Position numbers and translations under genes: made by a program. A model generated the notes under the pieces. That model was not told the origin of the DNA. It ran no database searches and was given only the letters and a program-made list of their open reading frames with translations. Shown one piece after another: positions 1 to 6,732 of a DNA stretch of 48,209 bases. Every line of letters starts with the position of its first letter. Within the stretch, counting starts at the first letter, position 1. Source of the DNA: Actinobacillus minor NM305 (GTDB lineage Bacteria; Pseudomonadota; Gammaproteobacteria; Enterobacterales; Pasteurellaceae); contig NZ_ACQL01000094.1 in NCBI RefSeq assembly GCF_000175195.1, positions 1 through 48,209 of the forward strand, in the 5' to 3' direction.

Positions 1-13
1 GTTTTTAGAAATA

Positions 14-30
14 AAAGCGGTGTTTTTTAT
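14..30. terminator. Half of a terminator hairpin cut by the window edge
   Basis: The run AAAGCGGTGTTTTTT matches the right arm of the hairpins at 1147-1182, 2782-2813 and 5919-5950. Its partner arm would lie before base 1. It sits just past the end of the leftward MerR gene, so it probably ends that transcript or one entering from the left. Confidence 0.4.
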
Positions 31-45
31 TGACAAAATATATTC

Positions 46-57
46 AGGCTGGCTGAA
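46..57 (+). repeat. Variant Neisseriaceae-type DNA uptake sequence
   Basis: AGGCTGGCTGAA differs at one base from AGGCTGCCTGAA, a known Neisseriaceae uptake-sequence dialect. It follows a terminator half-site, the same layout as at 1211 and 5977. Confidence 0.5.
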
Positions 58-60
58 ACA

Positions 61-459
61 TTATCCTCTATCTTTAATACTTTTAATGATTTGACAATTT
101 TCAATTTTTTTATTTTGACAACCAATAATTTGTTCCAAAAATGATTTAACTTCTTGTAATTGCTTAATTTGTTCGTTGATATGCGATAAATGTTTTTGGG
201 TTAATTCATCAATATCATCACATTGATGATTGGGAGTTGTTTGGAATGTCAATAAGACCTGAATGTCTTTTAAAGAAAAACCGATATTGCGACAAGTTTT
301 AATAAAGCGTAATTGTTCTAGCTGATTTTCATCAAAAACTCGGTAGCCATTAGCTTGAAAAGTTGGCTTGATTAAACCTTGTTTTTCATAATAACGAATG
401 GTTTCTAAATGCACGCCTGTTTGTTCACTGGCTTGTTTAATTTGAAAAATTTTTGACAT
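61..459 (-). CDS. MerR-family metal-responsive transcriptional regulator
   Basis: This 132-residue protein has the MerR layout: an N-terminal winged helix (IFQIKQASEQTGVHLETIRYY, then a GYRVFDE wing), a dimerisation helix, and a C-terminal loop with three cysteines (one near the start of the long helix in HQCDD, one in GCQNKK, one in NCQ) that could bind a metal. The start at 459 is preferred because the MSKIFQIK sequence begins the HTH; a longer frame to 540 would run through the divergent promoter. It is divergent from a cation-diffusion transporter, and a MerR-type dyad with a 19-bp spacer lies between them. It probably activates that transporter in response to Zn, Cd, Co or Pb; the metal cannot be fixed from sequence. 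AT-rich composition contrasts with the GC-rich genes after 3 kb. Confidence 0.85.
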   Translation of the reverse strand: MSKIFQIKQASEQTGVHLETIRYYEKQGLIKPTFQANGYRVFDENQLEQLRFIKTCRNIGFSLKDIQVLLTFQTTPNHQCDDIDELTQKHLSHINEQIKQLQEVKSFLEQIIGCQNKKIENCQIIKSIKDRG

Positions 460-464
460 TGTAC

Positions 465-495
465 TTGACCCTGTAATGACTACGGAGTTTATATT
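465..495 (+). promoter_or_regulatory. MerR-type promoter and operator for the cation transporter
   Basis: A -35 box TTGACC (465-470) and a -10 box TATATT (490-495) are separated by 19 bp, the over-long spacing that MerR proteins correct by twisting DNA. An imperfect dyad (ACCCTGTA, 5 bp, TACGGAGT) at 468-488 sits in the spacer and resembles the CadR/PbrR/ZntR class of operators. Confidence 0.75.
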
Positions 496-528
496 ATAGC
501 AAATTTCAATCATCTTTAGGAGTTTATT

Positions 529-1143
529 ATGGCGTGCCAAAGTTTTTGCAGTTCAAATCAGCCCATTCATCAATCACCCAAGTACAAAAAAGCCTTGTGG
601 ATTGTCTTGATATTAAATTTATCAATGTTCTTTGTGGAAATTGTAATGGGGGTTAAATCAGGTTCAACTTCACTATTGTCAGACAGTTTGGATTTCTTGG
701 GTGATAGTGCTAATTATTTGATAAGTTTGATTGTTTTGCCAATGGCATTAAGTTACCGAGCCAAAGCATCTATGGTTAAGGGGATAACGATGGGCGTTTT
801 TGGCTTATTTATTTTAATTACAACCATTTATCGTGCGTTTTATGGGGAAATTCCCAGTTATAGCGAAATGAGTATTGTAGGATTTTTGGCGTTATTGGTG
901 AATGTGTCAGCGGTGTTGATATTATTAAAATTCCGTGATGGCGACAGTAATGTCCGAAGTGTATGGCTATGTTCTCGCAATGATGCGATTGGTAATGTGG
1001 CGGTAATTTTGGCTGGTATAGCAGTTTATTTTTTTCAATCAAAATATCCTGATTTAATTGTGGCGTTTATTTTGGCATTTTTAGCATTACAAGCCAGCCA
1101 AGAAATCATCAAAAGGGCTTGGGCGGAATTAAAAGTCAGCTAA
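529..1143 (+). CDS. Short cation diffusion facilitator-like heavy-metal transporter
   Basis: The 204-residue protein has about six hydrophobic segments and the CDF family layout but no cytoplasmic C-terminal domain; typical CDF exporters have about 300 residues. The intramembrane metal site of TM2 appears as D55-x3-D59 (family norm H/D-x3-D), and that of TM5 as C148-x3-D152 in LCSRNDAIGN, so a cysteine replaces the usual histidine. The N-terminus MACQSFC adds two cysteines. It starts at ATG 529 with AGGAG at 516-520. It is divergent from the MerR gene and followed by a strong hairpin. It likely exports a divalent metal across the inner membrane; substrate unknown. Confidence 0.8.
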   Translation: MACQSFCSSNQPIHQSPKYKKALWIVLILNLSMFFVEIVMGVKSGSTSLLSDSLDFLGDSANYLISLIVLPMALSYRAKASMVKGITMGVFGLFILITTIYRAFYGEIPSYSEMSIVGFLALLVNVSAVLILLKFRDGDSNVRSVWLCSRNDAIGNVAVILAGIAVYFFQSKYPDLIVAFILAFLALQASQEIIKRAWAELKVS

Positions 1144-1146
1144 TTT

Positions 1147-1183
1147 AAAACACCGTTTGGATTGATGTTCAAGCGGTGTTTTT
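1147..1183 (+). terminator. Rho-independent terminator after the cation transporter
   Basis: AAAACACCGTTT pairs with AAGCGGTGTTTT with one mismatch and is followed by a T-rich tract. It is a relative of the hairpins at 2782 and 5919, and a TTTTGCAAAATA block plus an uptake-sequence copy follow it. Confidence 0.75.
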
Positions 1184-1210
1184 ATTTTTAAATTTTGCAA
1201 AATAACTTTC

Positions 1211-1222
1211 AGGCTGCCTGAA
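1211..1222 (+). repeat. Neisseriaceae-type DNA uptake sequence (AGGCTGCCTGAA)
   Basis: Exact 12-mer of the dialect described for Simonsiella-type Neisseriaceae. It lies between a terminator and the end of the CueR-like gene. Confidence 0.7.
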
Positions 1223-1228
1223 AAAAAC

Positions 1229-1615
1229 CTATCCCCCAAGCCCCTGTAAAATCGGACATTCTGGCATATCATCGCCACGACAGGCATCACACCACGCCCC
1301 AAGAGCAGTTTTCATTTCTTCTAATTCCTTGATTTTATTTGATAAAAATTCAATGTGCGTATTTGCCAACGCTTTGACTTCACAGCTTTTGCGGTATGGA
1401 TTGTCTTGCAGTGCCAAAAGCTCGCCAATTTGGGCAAGCGAAAAGCCCACGCCCCTTGCTTTGGCGATGAATTTTAGGCGGATTAGTGTCTCATTATCAT
1501 AAATGCGATAGCCTGATGATGTGCGTGAAGTGTTTGATAACAAACCCAACTTTTCATAATCACGGATTTGCTTGATGGATAGCCCTGTGGCTTTGGACGC
1601 TTGACCGATGTTCAT
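1229..1615 (-). CDS. CueR-like Cu(I)-responsive MerR regulator
   Basis: The 128-residue protein has the MerR winged helix (MNIGQASKATGLSIKQIRDYE, GYRIYD wing), a long dimerisation helix, and the C-terminal CRGDDMPEC segment: two cysteines seven residues apart followed by PIL. That matches the Cu(I)-binding loop of E. coli CueR (C112/C120), so a monovalent copper (or silver/gold) sensor is likely. It is divergent from the metallothionein/DUF305 pair, and the promoter between them carries a perfect dyad in a 19-bp spacer. It probably controls those genes and perhaps the downstream ATPase. Confidence 0.88.
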   Translation of the reverse strand: MNIGQASKATGLSIKQIRDYEKLGLLSNTSRTSSGYRIYDNETLIRLKFIAKARGVGFSLAQIGELLALQDNPYRKSCEVKALANTHIEFLSNKIKELEEMKTALGAWCDACRGDDMPECPILQGLGG

Positions 1616-1669
1616 TGTTGCTCCTTGTTTTGGCGTTTGTAAAAAATTGTCAATCCGTAAAAATAATCC

Positions 1670-1700
1670 TTGACCCTAACATAAGGTTAGGCTTTATGAT
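1670..1700 (+). promoter_or_regulatory. CueR-type copper-inducible promoter
   Basis: TTGACC (1670-1675) and TATGAT (1695-1700) are separated by 19 bp. The spacer holds a perfect dyad CCTAAC-ATAAG-GTTAGG (1675-1691), the expected geometry of CueR operators. Transcription would start near 1707 and read into the metallothionein-like gene. Confidence 0.82.
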
Positions 1701-1706
1701 GCGCTC

Positions 1707-1758
1707 ATCAAAACAAAAAAGCAATGCTTTTAATCGCTTAAAAGCACTTTGTTTTGAT
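1707..1758 (+). other. Long two-part hairpin in the 5' leader of the metallothionein-like gene
   Basis: The outer stem is 11 perfect pairs (ATCAAAACAAA 1707-1717 with TTTGTTTTGAT 1748-1758). The inner stem is 9 perfect pairs (TGCTTTTAA 1725-1733, loop TCGC, TTAAAAGCA 1738-1746). It begins about where the CueR-type promoter should start the RNA, so the 5' end of the message would fold at once. It may stabilise the mRNA or act as a control structure. There is no T tract, so it is unlikely to be a terminator. Confidence 0.65.
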
Positions 1759-1792
1759 AATCCACTTTAACTTAACATTCGGAGAAACTGTT

Positions 1793-1942
1793 ATGAACGC
1801 TGATTTTGTTCAAAACCGACACGCCCATTGCGGCTGCCAGTCTTGCACGGGGCAAAACTGCCATCCGGACTGCCAATGCCAAAACGGCAAGCCCTGCATT
1901 TGTGATGACTGCACTTGCAACGGCTGTGCGTGTGAATCGTAA
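1793..1942 (+). CDS. Small cysteine-rich metallothionein-like peptide
   Basis: The 49-residue peptide has 12 cysteines (13, 15, 18, 23, 27, 29, 35, 37, 40, 42, 45, 47), in C-x-C and C-x2-C patterns, plus histidines 10, 12 and 24. There is no signal peptide, so it should act in the cytoplasm as a metal sink, most likely for Cu(I) given the CueR-type promoter upstream. Start at ATG 1793 is preferred over upstream in-frame codons because CGGAG lies just before it and the upstream part forms the leader hairpin. It is followed after 80 bp by the DUF305 gene and is probably cotranscribed. I do not recognise an exact named family; bacterial metallothioneins such as SmtA (zinc) and MymT (copper) are analogues only. 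Confidence 0.75.
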   Translation: MNADFVQNRHAHCGCQSCTGQNCHPDCQCQNGKPCICDDCTCNGCACES

Positions 1943-2022
1943 AACCAAATAGTGAAATGGACATTGAGCGAATCTGTCATTTGCCCAATGTTATCAATGC
2001 CCATTTTGACAAGGAGAATCCA

Positions 2023-2769
2023 ATGACATTCATCAAAAACCGTGCCGTACATCTTGTCGCTGCCGCTGTTGTTTTGGCGACTTCAACCGCTTTTGCCGAC
2101 GGCAAAAACGAAGTGCCGACGCACTCGATGGCGTGCGACAATAACTACACCCAAACCACCCACGACTGCTCAAATAACCAAAACGGGCACGCAGAGATGA
2201 ACCACGCCAATATGAACCACTCTGCTATGGCGATGGACACTCAAAATGCTCCGCCCCATACCCAAGCCTATCTTGCAATGATGAACAAGATGGGCGATGA
2301 GATGAGCAAAGCGGGTAATCTTGCCGATGCTGATACCGCTTTTGCCAAAGGTATGATTCCGCACCATATCGGAGCAGTTGAGATGGCAAAAGTGCAGCTT
2401 GAATTTGGCAAAGACGAAACAATGAGAAAACTTGCCCAAGCGATTATTGATGGGCAACAAAGTGAAATCGAACTGATGAACGCTTGGCTGGCGGGTAAAG
2501 ACACCGCAACCCAAAACCCGCAAGCCCCGCACGCCAAGGCCTATGCCGCAGGCAAGGCGCAGCACGAGGCGATGATGGCGGCAATCAATGAGCCAAACCC
2601 TGATATTGCCTTTGCCAAAGCAATGATTCCGCATCATCAAGGGGCGGTCAAGATGGCGAAAATCGAGCTGCAATACGGCAAAGACGAGACAATGAAAAAG
2701 CTCGCTCAAGACATCATCAAAGCCCAAGAACCTGAAATCAAGCTGATGCAAGACTGGCTAAAACAGTAG
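2023..2769 (+). CDS. Periplasmic protein with two DUF305 domains (CopM-like)
   Basis: The 248-residue protein starts at ATG 2023 (AAGGAG at 2011-2016). Its signal peptide has a hydrophobic core (VHLVAAAVVLATST) and an AFA cleavage site. A His/Met-rich stretch (NHANMNHSAMAMD) follows, then two DUF305 repeats, each with the MIPHHxGAVxMAK motif. DUF305 proteins such as cyanobacterial CopM bind copper in the periplasm. The tandem repeats imply at least two metal sites. It shares the CueR-type promoter with the metallothionein-like gene, giving a periplasmic plus cytoplasmic buffering pair. Confidence 0.83.
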   Translation: MTFIKNRAVHLVAAAVVLATSTAFADGKNEVPTHSMACDNNYTQTTHDCSNNQNGHAEMNHANMNHSAMAMDTQNAPPHTQAYLAMMNKMGDEMSKAGNLADADTAFAKGMIPHHIGAVEMAKVQLEFGKDETMRKLAQAIIDGQQSEIELMNAWLAGKDTATQNPQAPHAKAYAAGKAQHEAMMAAINEPNPDIAFAKAMIPHHQGAVKMAKIELQYGKDETMKKLAQDIIKAQEPEIKLMQDWLKQ

Positions 2770-2781
2770 GGGCAATAAGGC

Positions 2782-2814
2782 AAAAACACCGTTTTTGATA
2801 AAGCGGTGTTTTTG
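2782..2814 (+). terminator. Hairpin terminator, left copy of the repeat bracketing the copper-ATPase cassette
   Basis: AAAAACACCG (2782-2791) pairs with CGGTGTTTTT (2804-2813). The 33-bp unit is identical to 5919-5951 except for one base. It ends the DUF305 transcript. The 3.1 kb between copies is the GC-rich ATPase cassette. Confidence 0.75.
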
Positions 2815-2826
2815 AGGTCGTCTGAA
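2815..2826 (+). repeat. Neisseriaceae-type DNA uptake sequence (AGGTCGTCTGAA)
   Basis: Exact 12-mer of the dialect reported for Neisseria mucosa-type species, directly abutting the terminator hairpin. Confidence 0.7.
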
Positions 2827-2843
2827 AACAGGTTTAAGGCTTT

Positions 2844-2855
2844 TTCAGACGGCAT
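2844..2855 (-). repeat. Neisseria DNA uptake sequence (ATGCCGTCTGAA)
   Basis: The reverse strand reads the canonical Neisseria meningitidis/gonorrhoeae 12-mer exactly. Confidence 0.75.
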
Positions 2856-2863
2856 TTGGAGTT

Positions 2864-2875
2864 TTCAGGCAGCCT
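2864..2875 (-). repeat. Neisseriaceae-type DNA uptake sequence (AGGCTGCCTGAA)
   Basis: The reverse strand reads the same dialect as at 1211, exactly 12 of 12. Confidence 0.65.
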
Positions 2876-2952
2876 TTAAAACAAGCCCCAAGGAAATGAT
2901 GATGCCGACTTGTCGGACACATCGGCAAGCGATGTTCTGAACCTTCTGCTTT

Positions 2953-2964
2953 TTCAGACGGCAT
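2953..2964 (-). repeat. Neisseria DNA uptake sequence (ATGCCGTCTGAA)
   Basis: Second exact copy of the canonical Neisseria 12-mer, again on the reverse strand. The spacer 2770-3075 holds no gene, only the hairpin and five uptake sequences. Confidence 0.75.
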
Positions 2965-2974
2965 CGGTATTTGC

Positions 2975-2986
2975 AGGCAGCCTGAA
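2975..2986 (+). repeat. Kingella-type DNA uptake sequence (AGGCAGCCTGAA)
   Basis: Exact 12-mer of the Kingella dialect, 11 bp from a canonical Neisseria copy. The partly palindromic core (CAGGCAGCCTG) means it also reads as a related dialect on the other strand. Confidence 0.65.
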
Positions 2987-3075
2987 AAAACCGTCATTCT
3001 GACCGGCCCAATCCGTACCTACTTTTTCGGTAAACGACCGGTGATGACCCTATGAACCCAACAGGAGAAATTGTG

Positions 3076-3540
3076 ATGAAGCAAGAAACACACAAACCGC
3101 CCAAACACCACGAGTGCCGACACGGACACGGACAGCACCGCCCTGTGCAGACACCATCCGATGCAGCGGCTGCTTTGGGCTACACCTGCCCGATGCATCC
3201 GGAAATCCGGCAAGACCGCCCCGGCAACTGCCCTCTTTGCGGTATGGCATTGGAGCCGCTGATGCCTGAATTGGACGACGACAATCCGGAGCTGCGTAAT
3301 TTTTCCCGACGCTTTTGGTACACGCTGCCCCTGACGGCGGCAGTGCTGGCGCTGGCAACGGCTGCCGTGATCGCTGGTTTTTATCTGCTGCGAGAGCACT
3401 GGGGCCATGTTCTGGGTTATTGGCCCTACCTGCTGCTGCTCGCCTGTCCGCTAATGCACCTGATGCACGGCCACGGCGGCCATGGTGGGCACGGCAACCA
3501 TGCGCAGCCGCCACGGCGCACCAACAACAACAAGGAGTAA
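3076..3540 (+). CDS. Chimeric membrane protein: heavy-metal-binding domain plus DUF2933-like tail
   Basis: This 154-residue protein starts at ATG 3076 (AGGAG at 3063-3067). Residues 1-24 are His-rich. Residues 37-64 form a heavy-metal-binding domain ([11 protein letters not shown]...NCPLCGMALEP), and residues 65-87 continue with the acidic linker and first-helix entry found in the ATPase next door. Two hydrophobic segments follow (about 84-104 and 112-127), then CPLMHLMHGHGGHGGHGNH, a His-rich tail typical of DUF2933 proteins near copper genes. About 52 residues align without gaps to residues 83-134 of the downstream ATPase, so it may have arisen by fusing an ATPase front end to a DUF2933 gene. 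It probably binds or delivers Cu(I) at the inner membrane. It stops 3 bp before the ATPase start, so the two are cotranslated. Confidence 0.7.
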   Translation: MKQETHKPPKHHECRHGHGQHRPVQTPSDAAAALGYTCPMHPEIRQDRPGNCPLCGMALEPLMPELDDDNPELRNFSRRFWYTLPLTAAVLALATAAVIAGFYLLREHWGHVLGYWPYLLLLACPLMHLMHGHGGHGGHGNHAQPPRRTNNNKE

Positions 3541-3543
3541 GCA

Positions 3544-5877
3544 ATGGACATACATTCACACCACCATCACGGCAGTCACCCCCCTGCCGAGCCAGCCTCG
3601 CCAAAGGATCTAAAGGATCCGGTGTGCGGCATGACCGTTACGGAGCAGTCTGAACACAAATTGACGCACGAAGGGCGGCCCTACTATTTCTGTAGCGCCA
3701 AGTGCCAAGGCAAGTTCGCAGCGAACCCACTGCAATACCTTGTATCTACTGCACCCGAGGACACCGCGCCCGAGCCGGCCGGCACCATCTACACCTGCCC
3801 CATGCACCCCGAAGTGCAGCAGGATCATCCCGGCAACTGTCCCAAATGCGGAATGACGCTGGAGCCGATCATTCCGCTGGATGAAGAGGACAACAGCGAG
3901 TTGAAGGATTTTCAGCGGCGCTTCTGGTGGACGCTGCCGCTGACCGTGGTGGTCACCATCCTGGCCATGTTCGGCCACCGCCTCGGCTGGTTCGACATGA
4001 AGACCCAGACCTGGGTAGAGCTGGTGCTGTCGCTGCCGATCGTGCTGTGGGCGGGGCTGCCGTTTTTCTCACGGGGTTGGCAGTCGCTGGCAAACCGTAG
4101 TCCCAATATGTGGACGCTGATTGCACTGGGAACGGGTGCAGCCTTCGTTTACAGCGTTGTTGCCACCGCTGCACCCGGCATCTTTCCGGCATCGTTTGTA
4201 TCGATGGGGCGGGTCGGCGTGTATTTTGAGGCGGCGGCCGTCATCATCTCGCTGACCTTGCTCGGCCAGATGCTCGAACTCAAAGCCCGGTCGCAGACTT
4301 CGGCGGCAATCAAGACCCTGCTCGGACTGGCGCCCAAAACCGCACGGCGTATCGGCCCGGGCGGTGCTGAAGAAGATGTGCCGCTCAGCCACATCCACAT
4401 CGGCGACCTTCTGCGTGTGCGCCCCGGCGAAAAAGTGCCTGTCGATGGCGTGGTGGTTGAAGGCGCAAGCTCGGTAGATGAATCGATGCTGACCGGCGAG
4501 CCGCTGCCGGTGCGCAAAGCCACCGGCGACAAAGTCATCGGCGCCACGCTCAACACCGGCGGTGCGCTCGTCATCCGCTCCGAGCGCATCGGTTCGGAAA
4601 CCGTGCTTTCGCAGATTGTCCAGATGGTGGCCCAGGCGCAGCGCTCCAAAGCACCGATGCAGCGTATGGCTGACGGGGTGGCAGGCTATTTCGTACTGGC
4701 GGTTGTCGCCGTCGCCGTTGCCACTTTCTTTGTCTGGGGCGTGTTCGGCCCGCAACCGTCTTGGGTGTTCGGGTTGATCAACGCCGTTGCGGTCTTGATT
4801 ATCGCCTGCCCCTGTGCACTGGGACTGGCCACGCCGATGTCGGTGATGGTCGCCACAGGACGCGGGGCAGGCAGGGGTATATTGTTCCGTGATGCCGCCG
4901 CTATCGAAAACTTGCGGCGAGTAGACACTTTGGTGATTGATAAAACCGGCACACTCACCGAAGGCCGACCCGCCTTTGACCGTGCCGTTGCGGCAGCAGG
5001 CTTTTCCGCCGAAGAAGTGCTGCGTTTGGCCGCCAGCTTGGATCAGGGCAGCGAACACCCGCTGGCCGACGCCATTGTGCAGGCCGCACGGGCACAACAG
5101 CTGAAGCTGAGCAAACCCGAACAGTTTGATTCAGGCAGCGGCATCGGCGTGAGCGGCGTGGTTGAAGGGCGTGCGCTGGCACTGGGCAACACGGCGTTTA
5201 TGCAGCAGAACGGGCTTAGCGTCGAACCACTGATCGAGCAGGCCGAATCCCTGCGCAGTGAAGGTGCCAGCGTGATATATCTGGCTGCGGACGGACATCT
5301 TGCGGGACTGCTTGCCGTCTCCGATCCTGTAAAAGACAGCACCCCCGAAGCATTGGCCTCGCTCAAAGCAGCCGGCCTGCGCATCATTATGGCAACCGGC
5401 GACGGATTGACCACGGCAAACGCCGTGGGCGCAAAACTGGGCATCGACGAAGTGCACGGCGAAGTCAAGCCCGCCGACAAACTGGCACTGATCGAGCGGC
5501 TTCAGAACGAAGGGCGGGTGGTCGCAATGGCAGGCGACGGCATCAACGATGCCCCCGCACTGGCCAAAGCCGATGTCGGCATCGCAATGGGTACCGGCAC
5601 CGATGTGGCAATGAGCAGTGCGCAAATCACGCTGGTCAAAGGCGATTTGCGGGGTATTGCCACCGCACGCAAATTGTCTGAGTCCACCGTGCGCAATATG
5701 AAGGAAAACCTGTTATTTGCCTTCTTATACAACGGCCTGGGGGTTCCCGTTGCCGCCGGCGTGCTGTACCCCTTTACCGGCTGGCTGCTCTCGCCGATGA
5801 TTGCCGCACTGGCGATGAGCCTAAGCTCGGCATCCGTGGTCGGCAACGCACTGCGGCTGCGCAAAAGCAAGTTGTAG
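3544..5877 (+). CDS. copA: Copper-exporting P1B-type ATPase with YHS and HMBD N-terminus
   Basis: The 777-residue protein carries a His cluster (6-9), a YHS-type metal domain (about 25-62, DPVCGM...YYFCSAKC), a heavy-metal-binding domain (82-110, TCPMHPE...CPKCGM), six to eight transmembrane helices and the P-type core. Visible motifs are CPC at 422-424 (Cu+ path), phosphorylation D466 in DKTGTLT, HP at 505-506, TGEP in the actuator domain, and D665/D669 in GDGINDAP. The usual GMxCxxC HMA domains are absent. It drives Cu+ (or Ag+) out of the cytoplasm. AAGGAG sits at 3532-3537, and the ATG follows the previous stop by 3 bp. GC content is far above the flanking genes, pointing to a different donor. 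Confidence 0.92.
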   Translation: MDIHSHHHHGSHPPAEPASPKDLKDPVCGMTVTEQSEHKLTHEGRPYYFCSAKCQGKFAANPLQYLVSTAPEDTAPEPAGTIYTCPMHPEVQQDHPGNCPKCGMTLEPIIPLDEEDNSELKDFQRRFWWTLPLTVVVTILAMFGHRLGWFDMKTQTWVELVLSLPIVLWAGLPFFSRGWQSLANRSPNMWTLIALGTGAAFVYSVVATAAPGIFPASFVSMGRVGVYFEAAAVIISLTLLGQMLELKARSQTSAAIKTLLGLAPKTARRIGPGGAEEDVPLSHIHIGDLLRVRPGEKVPVDGVVVEGASSVDESMLTGEPLPVRKATGDKVIGATLNTGGALVIRSERIGSETVLSQIVQMVAQAQRSKAPMQRMADGVAGYFVLAVVAVAVATFFVWGVFGPQPSWVFGLINAVAVLIIACPCALGLATPMSVMVATGRGAGRGILFRDAAAIENLRRVDTLVIDKTGTLTEGRPAFDRAVAAAGFSAEEVLRLAASLDQGSEHPLADAIVQAARAQQLKLSKPEQFDSGSGIGVSGVVEGRALALGNTAFMQQNGLSVEPLIEQAESLRSEGASVIYLAADGHLAGLLAVSDPVKDSTPEALASLKAAGLRIIMATGDGLTTANAVGAKLGIDEVHGEVKPADKLALIERLQNEGRVVAMAGDGINDAPALAKADVGIAMGTGTDVAMSSAQITLVKGDLRGIATARKLSESTVRNMKENLLFAFLYNGLGVPVAAGVLYPFTGWLLSPMIAALAMSLSSASVVGNALRLRKSKL

Positions 5878-5918
5878 ACCACAGCCCCGCAGGCTTCTTC
5901 CAATGACAAAACGACCTC

Positions 5919-5951
5919 AAAAACACCGCTTTTGATAAAGCGGTGTTTTTG
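5919..5951 (+). terminator. Terminator of the ATPase operon, right copy of the bracketing repeat
   Basis: AAAAACACCGCTTT (5919-5932) pairs perfectly with AAAGCGGTGTTTTT (5937-5950) around a TGAT loop. It matches 2782-2814 at 32 of 33 bases. Confidence 0.85.
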
Positions 5952-5976
5952 TTTGGGAGTTTTGCAAAATATGTGC

Positions 5977-5988
5977 AGGTTGCCTGAA
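5977..5988 (+). repeat. Variant Neisseriaceae-type DNA uptake sequence
   Basis: AGGTTGCCTGAA is one base away from AGGCTGCCTGAA. It follows the ATPase terminator and a TTTTGCAAAATA block, the same order as at 1190-1222. Confidence 0.5.
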
Positions 5989-5991
5989 ACC

Positions 5992-6252
5992 CTACTTTTG
6001 CTCCAAACTTGGATAACAATACAATCCGCCATCGGTTGAAAAAGATGCTTGTTTCATCAACTCATCAGGAAATAAGCCACGCCGATTAAGCTCAACAAAA
6101 AATTCTGAACCGCCTTTTGCTTCGGTAGGCAATACAAATGAGTTTTCTTGTCCTGTAATCCAAACATACAAACAATCTGATTGCTCCAAACCACCATCTT
6201 GGGGCAGATTTTGCAAGGCGTGCCGAAGCGTTTCGTGAAAGCATTGAGCTGA
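5992..6252 (-). pseudogene. C-terminal fragment of an unidentified protein
   Basis: A reverse frame runs from about 6252 to a TAG at 5992. The part from 6234 down (ETLRHALQNLPQDGGLEQ...) has protein-like composition, with segments such as DCLYVWITGQENSF and ELNRRGLFPDEL. There is no convincing ATG or ribosome site; the nearest starts are TTG codons inside. The upstream end overlaps, in the opposite direction, the start of the broken luciferase-like gene, so both appear cut at the same junction near 6200-6230. I do not recognise the family. Confidence 0.4.
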
Positions 6253-6725
6253 TTAAAACCTTGACCGAACAACATTTCCCCCAATTTAACGGCAAGCATT
6301 ATGGAAATTTATCGGGTGATTTGGATTTATTGCCCAAACCTGATTATCCTTTGCCGATTGTAGCGATTGGGCGAGCAAGGCAGGAGCTGGAATGGCTTGC
6401 CAATGTGCCTGATGCGTGGATTTGGCACGGCGTGAACCCCTATGATACAGCAAACATTATCAAAACCCTTGCCGATTTATGCCAAAAAGACACGCCGACT
6501 GCGTTTGGCTATGCTCAGTTTGTAGAAGTAACGGACAATCCAAATGAACCTGCACGATTGTTCAATAATATTTATTTGCGTGGCGGTGCAAAAGGCTTGG
6601 CGGAATTTTGGGCACAAGAACAGGAAAAAGGGCTGTCGCATTTGGCATTAAACTTAAAACCGACCAATCGCCCTGCTGATGAAGTGTTGCAGGAATTGGC
6701 AGAGTATGTTTTGACGAAATTTTGA
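6204..6725 (+). pseudogene. Luciferase-like monooxygenase, N-terminal half missing
   Basis: The frame encodes the C-terminal part of an LLM-class flavin-dependent oxidoreductase: DFARRAEAFRESIELIKTL, then PLPIVAIGRARQELEWLAN, then the C-terminal ELAEYVLTKF. Homology seems to begin near 6204. The N-terminal barrel strands, which would bring the protein to about 300 residues, are absent, and there is only a TTG (6261) as a start. The upstream sequence belongs to a reverse-strand gene fragment. It is a truncated relic at the edge of the island. A hairpin with Neisseria-like arms follows it. Confidence 0.6.
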
Positions 6726-6732
6726 TGAAAAA

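Noticed and set aside
2170..2751. Reverse frame of 193 codons opposite the DUF305 gene
   Set aside because: No domain-like features, and the composition is a shadow of the His/Ala-rich forward gene.
4069..5097. Long reverse-strand open frame of 342 codons
   Set aside because: It lies wholly opposite the copper ATPase, is rich in Arg, His and Gly, and is a typical shadow of GC-rich coding sequence.
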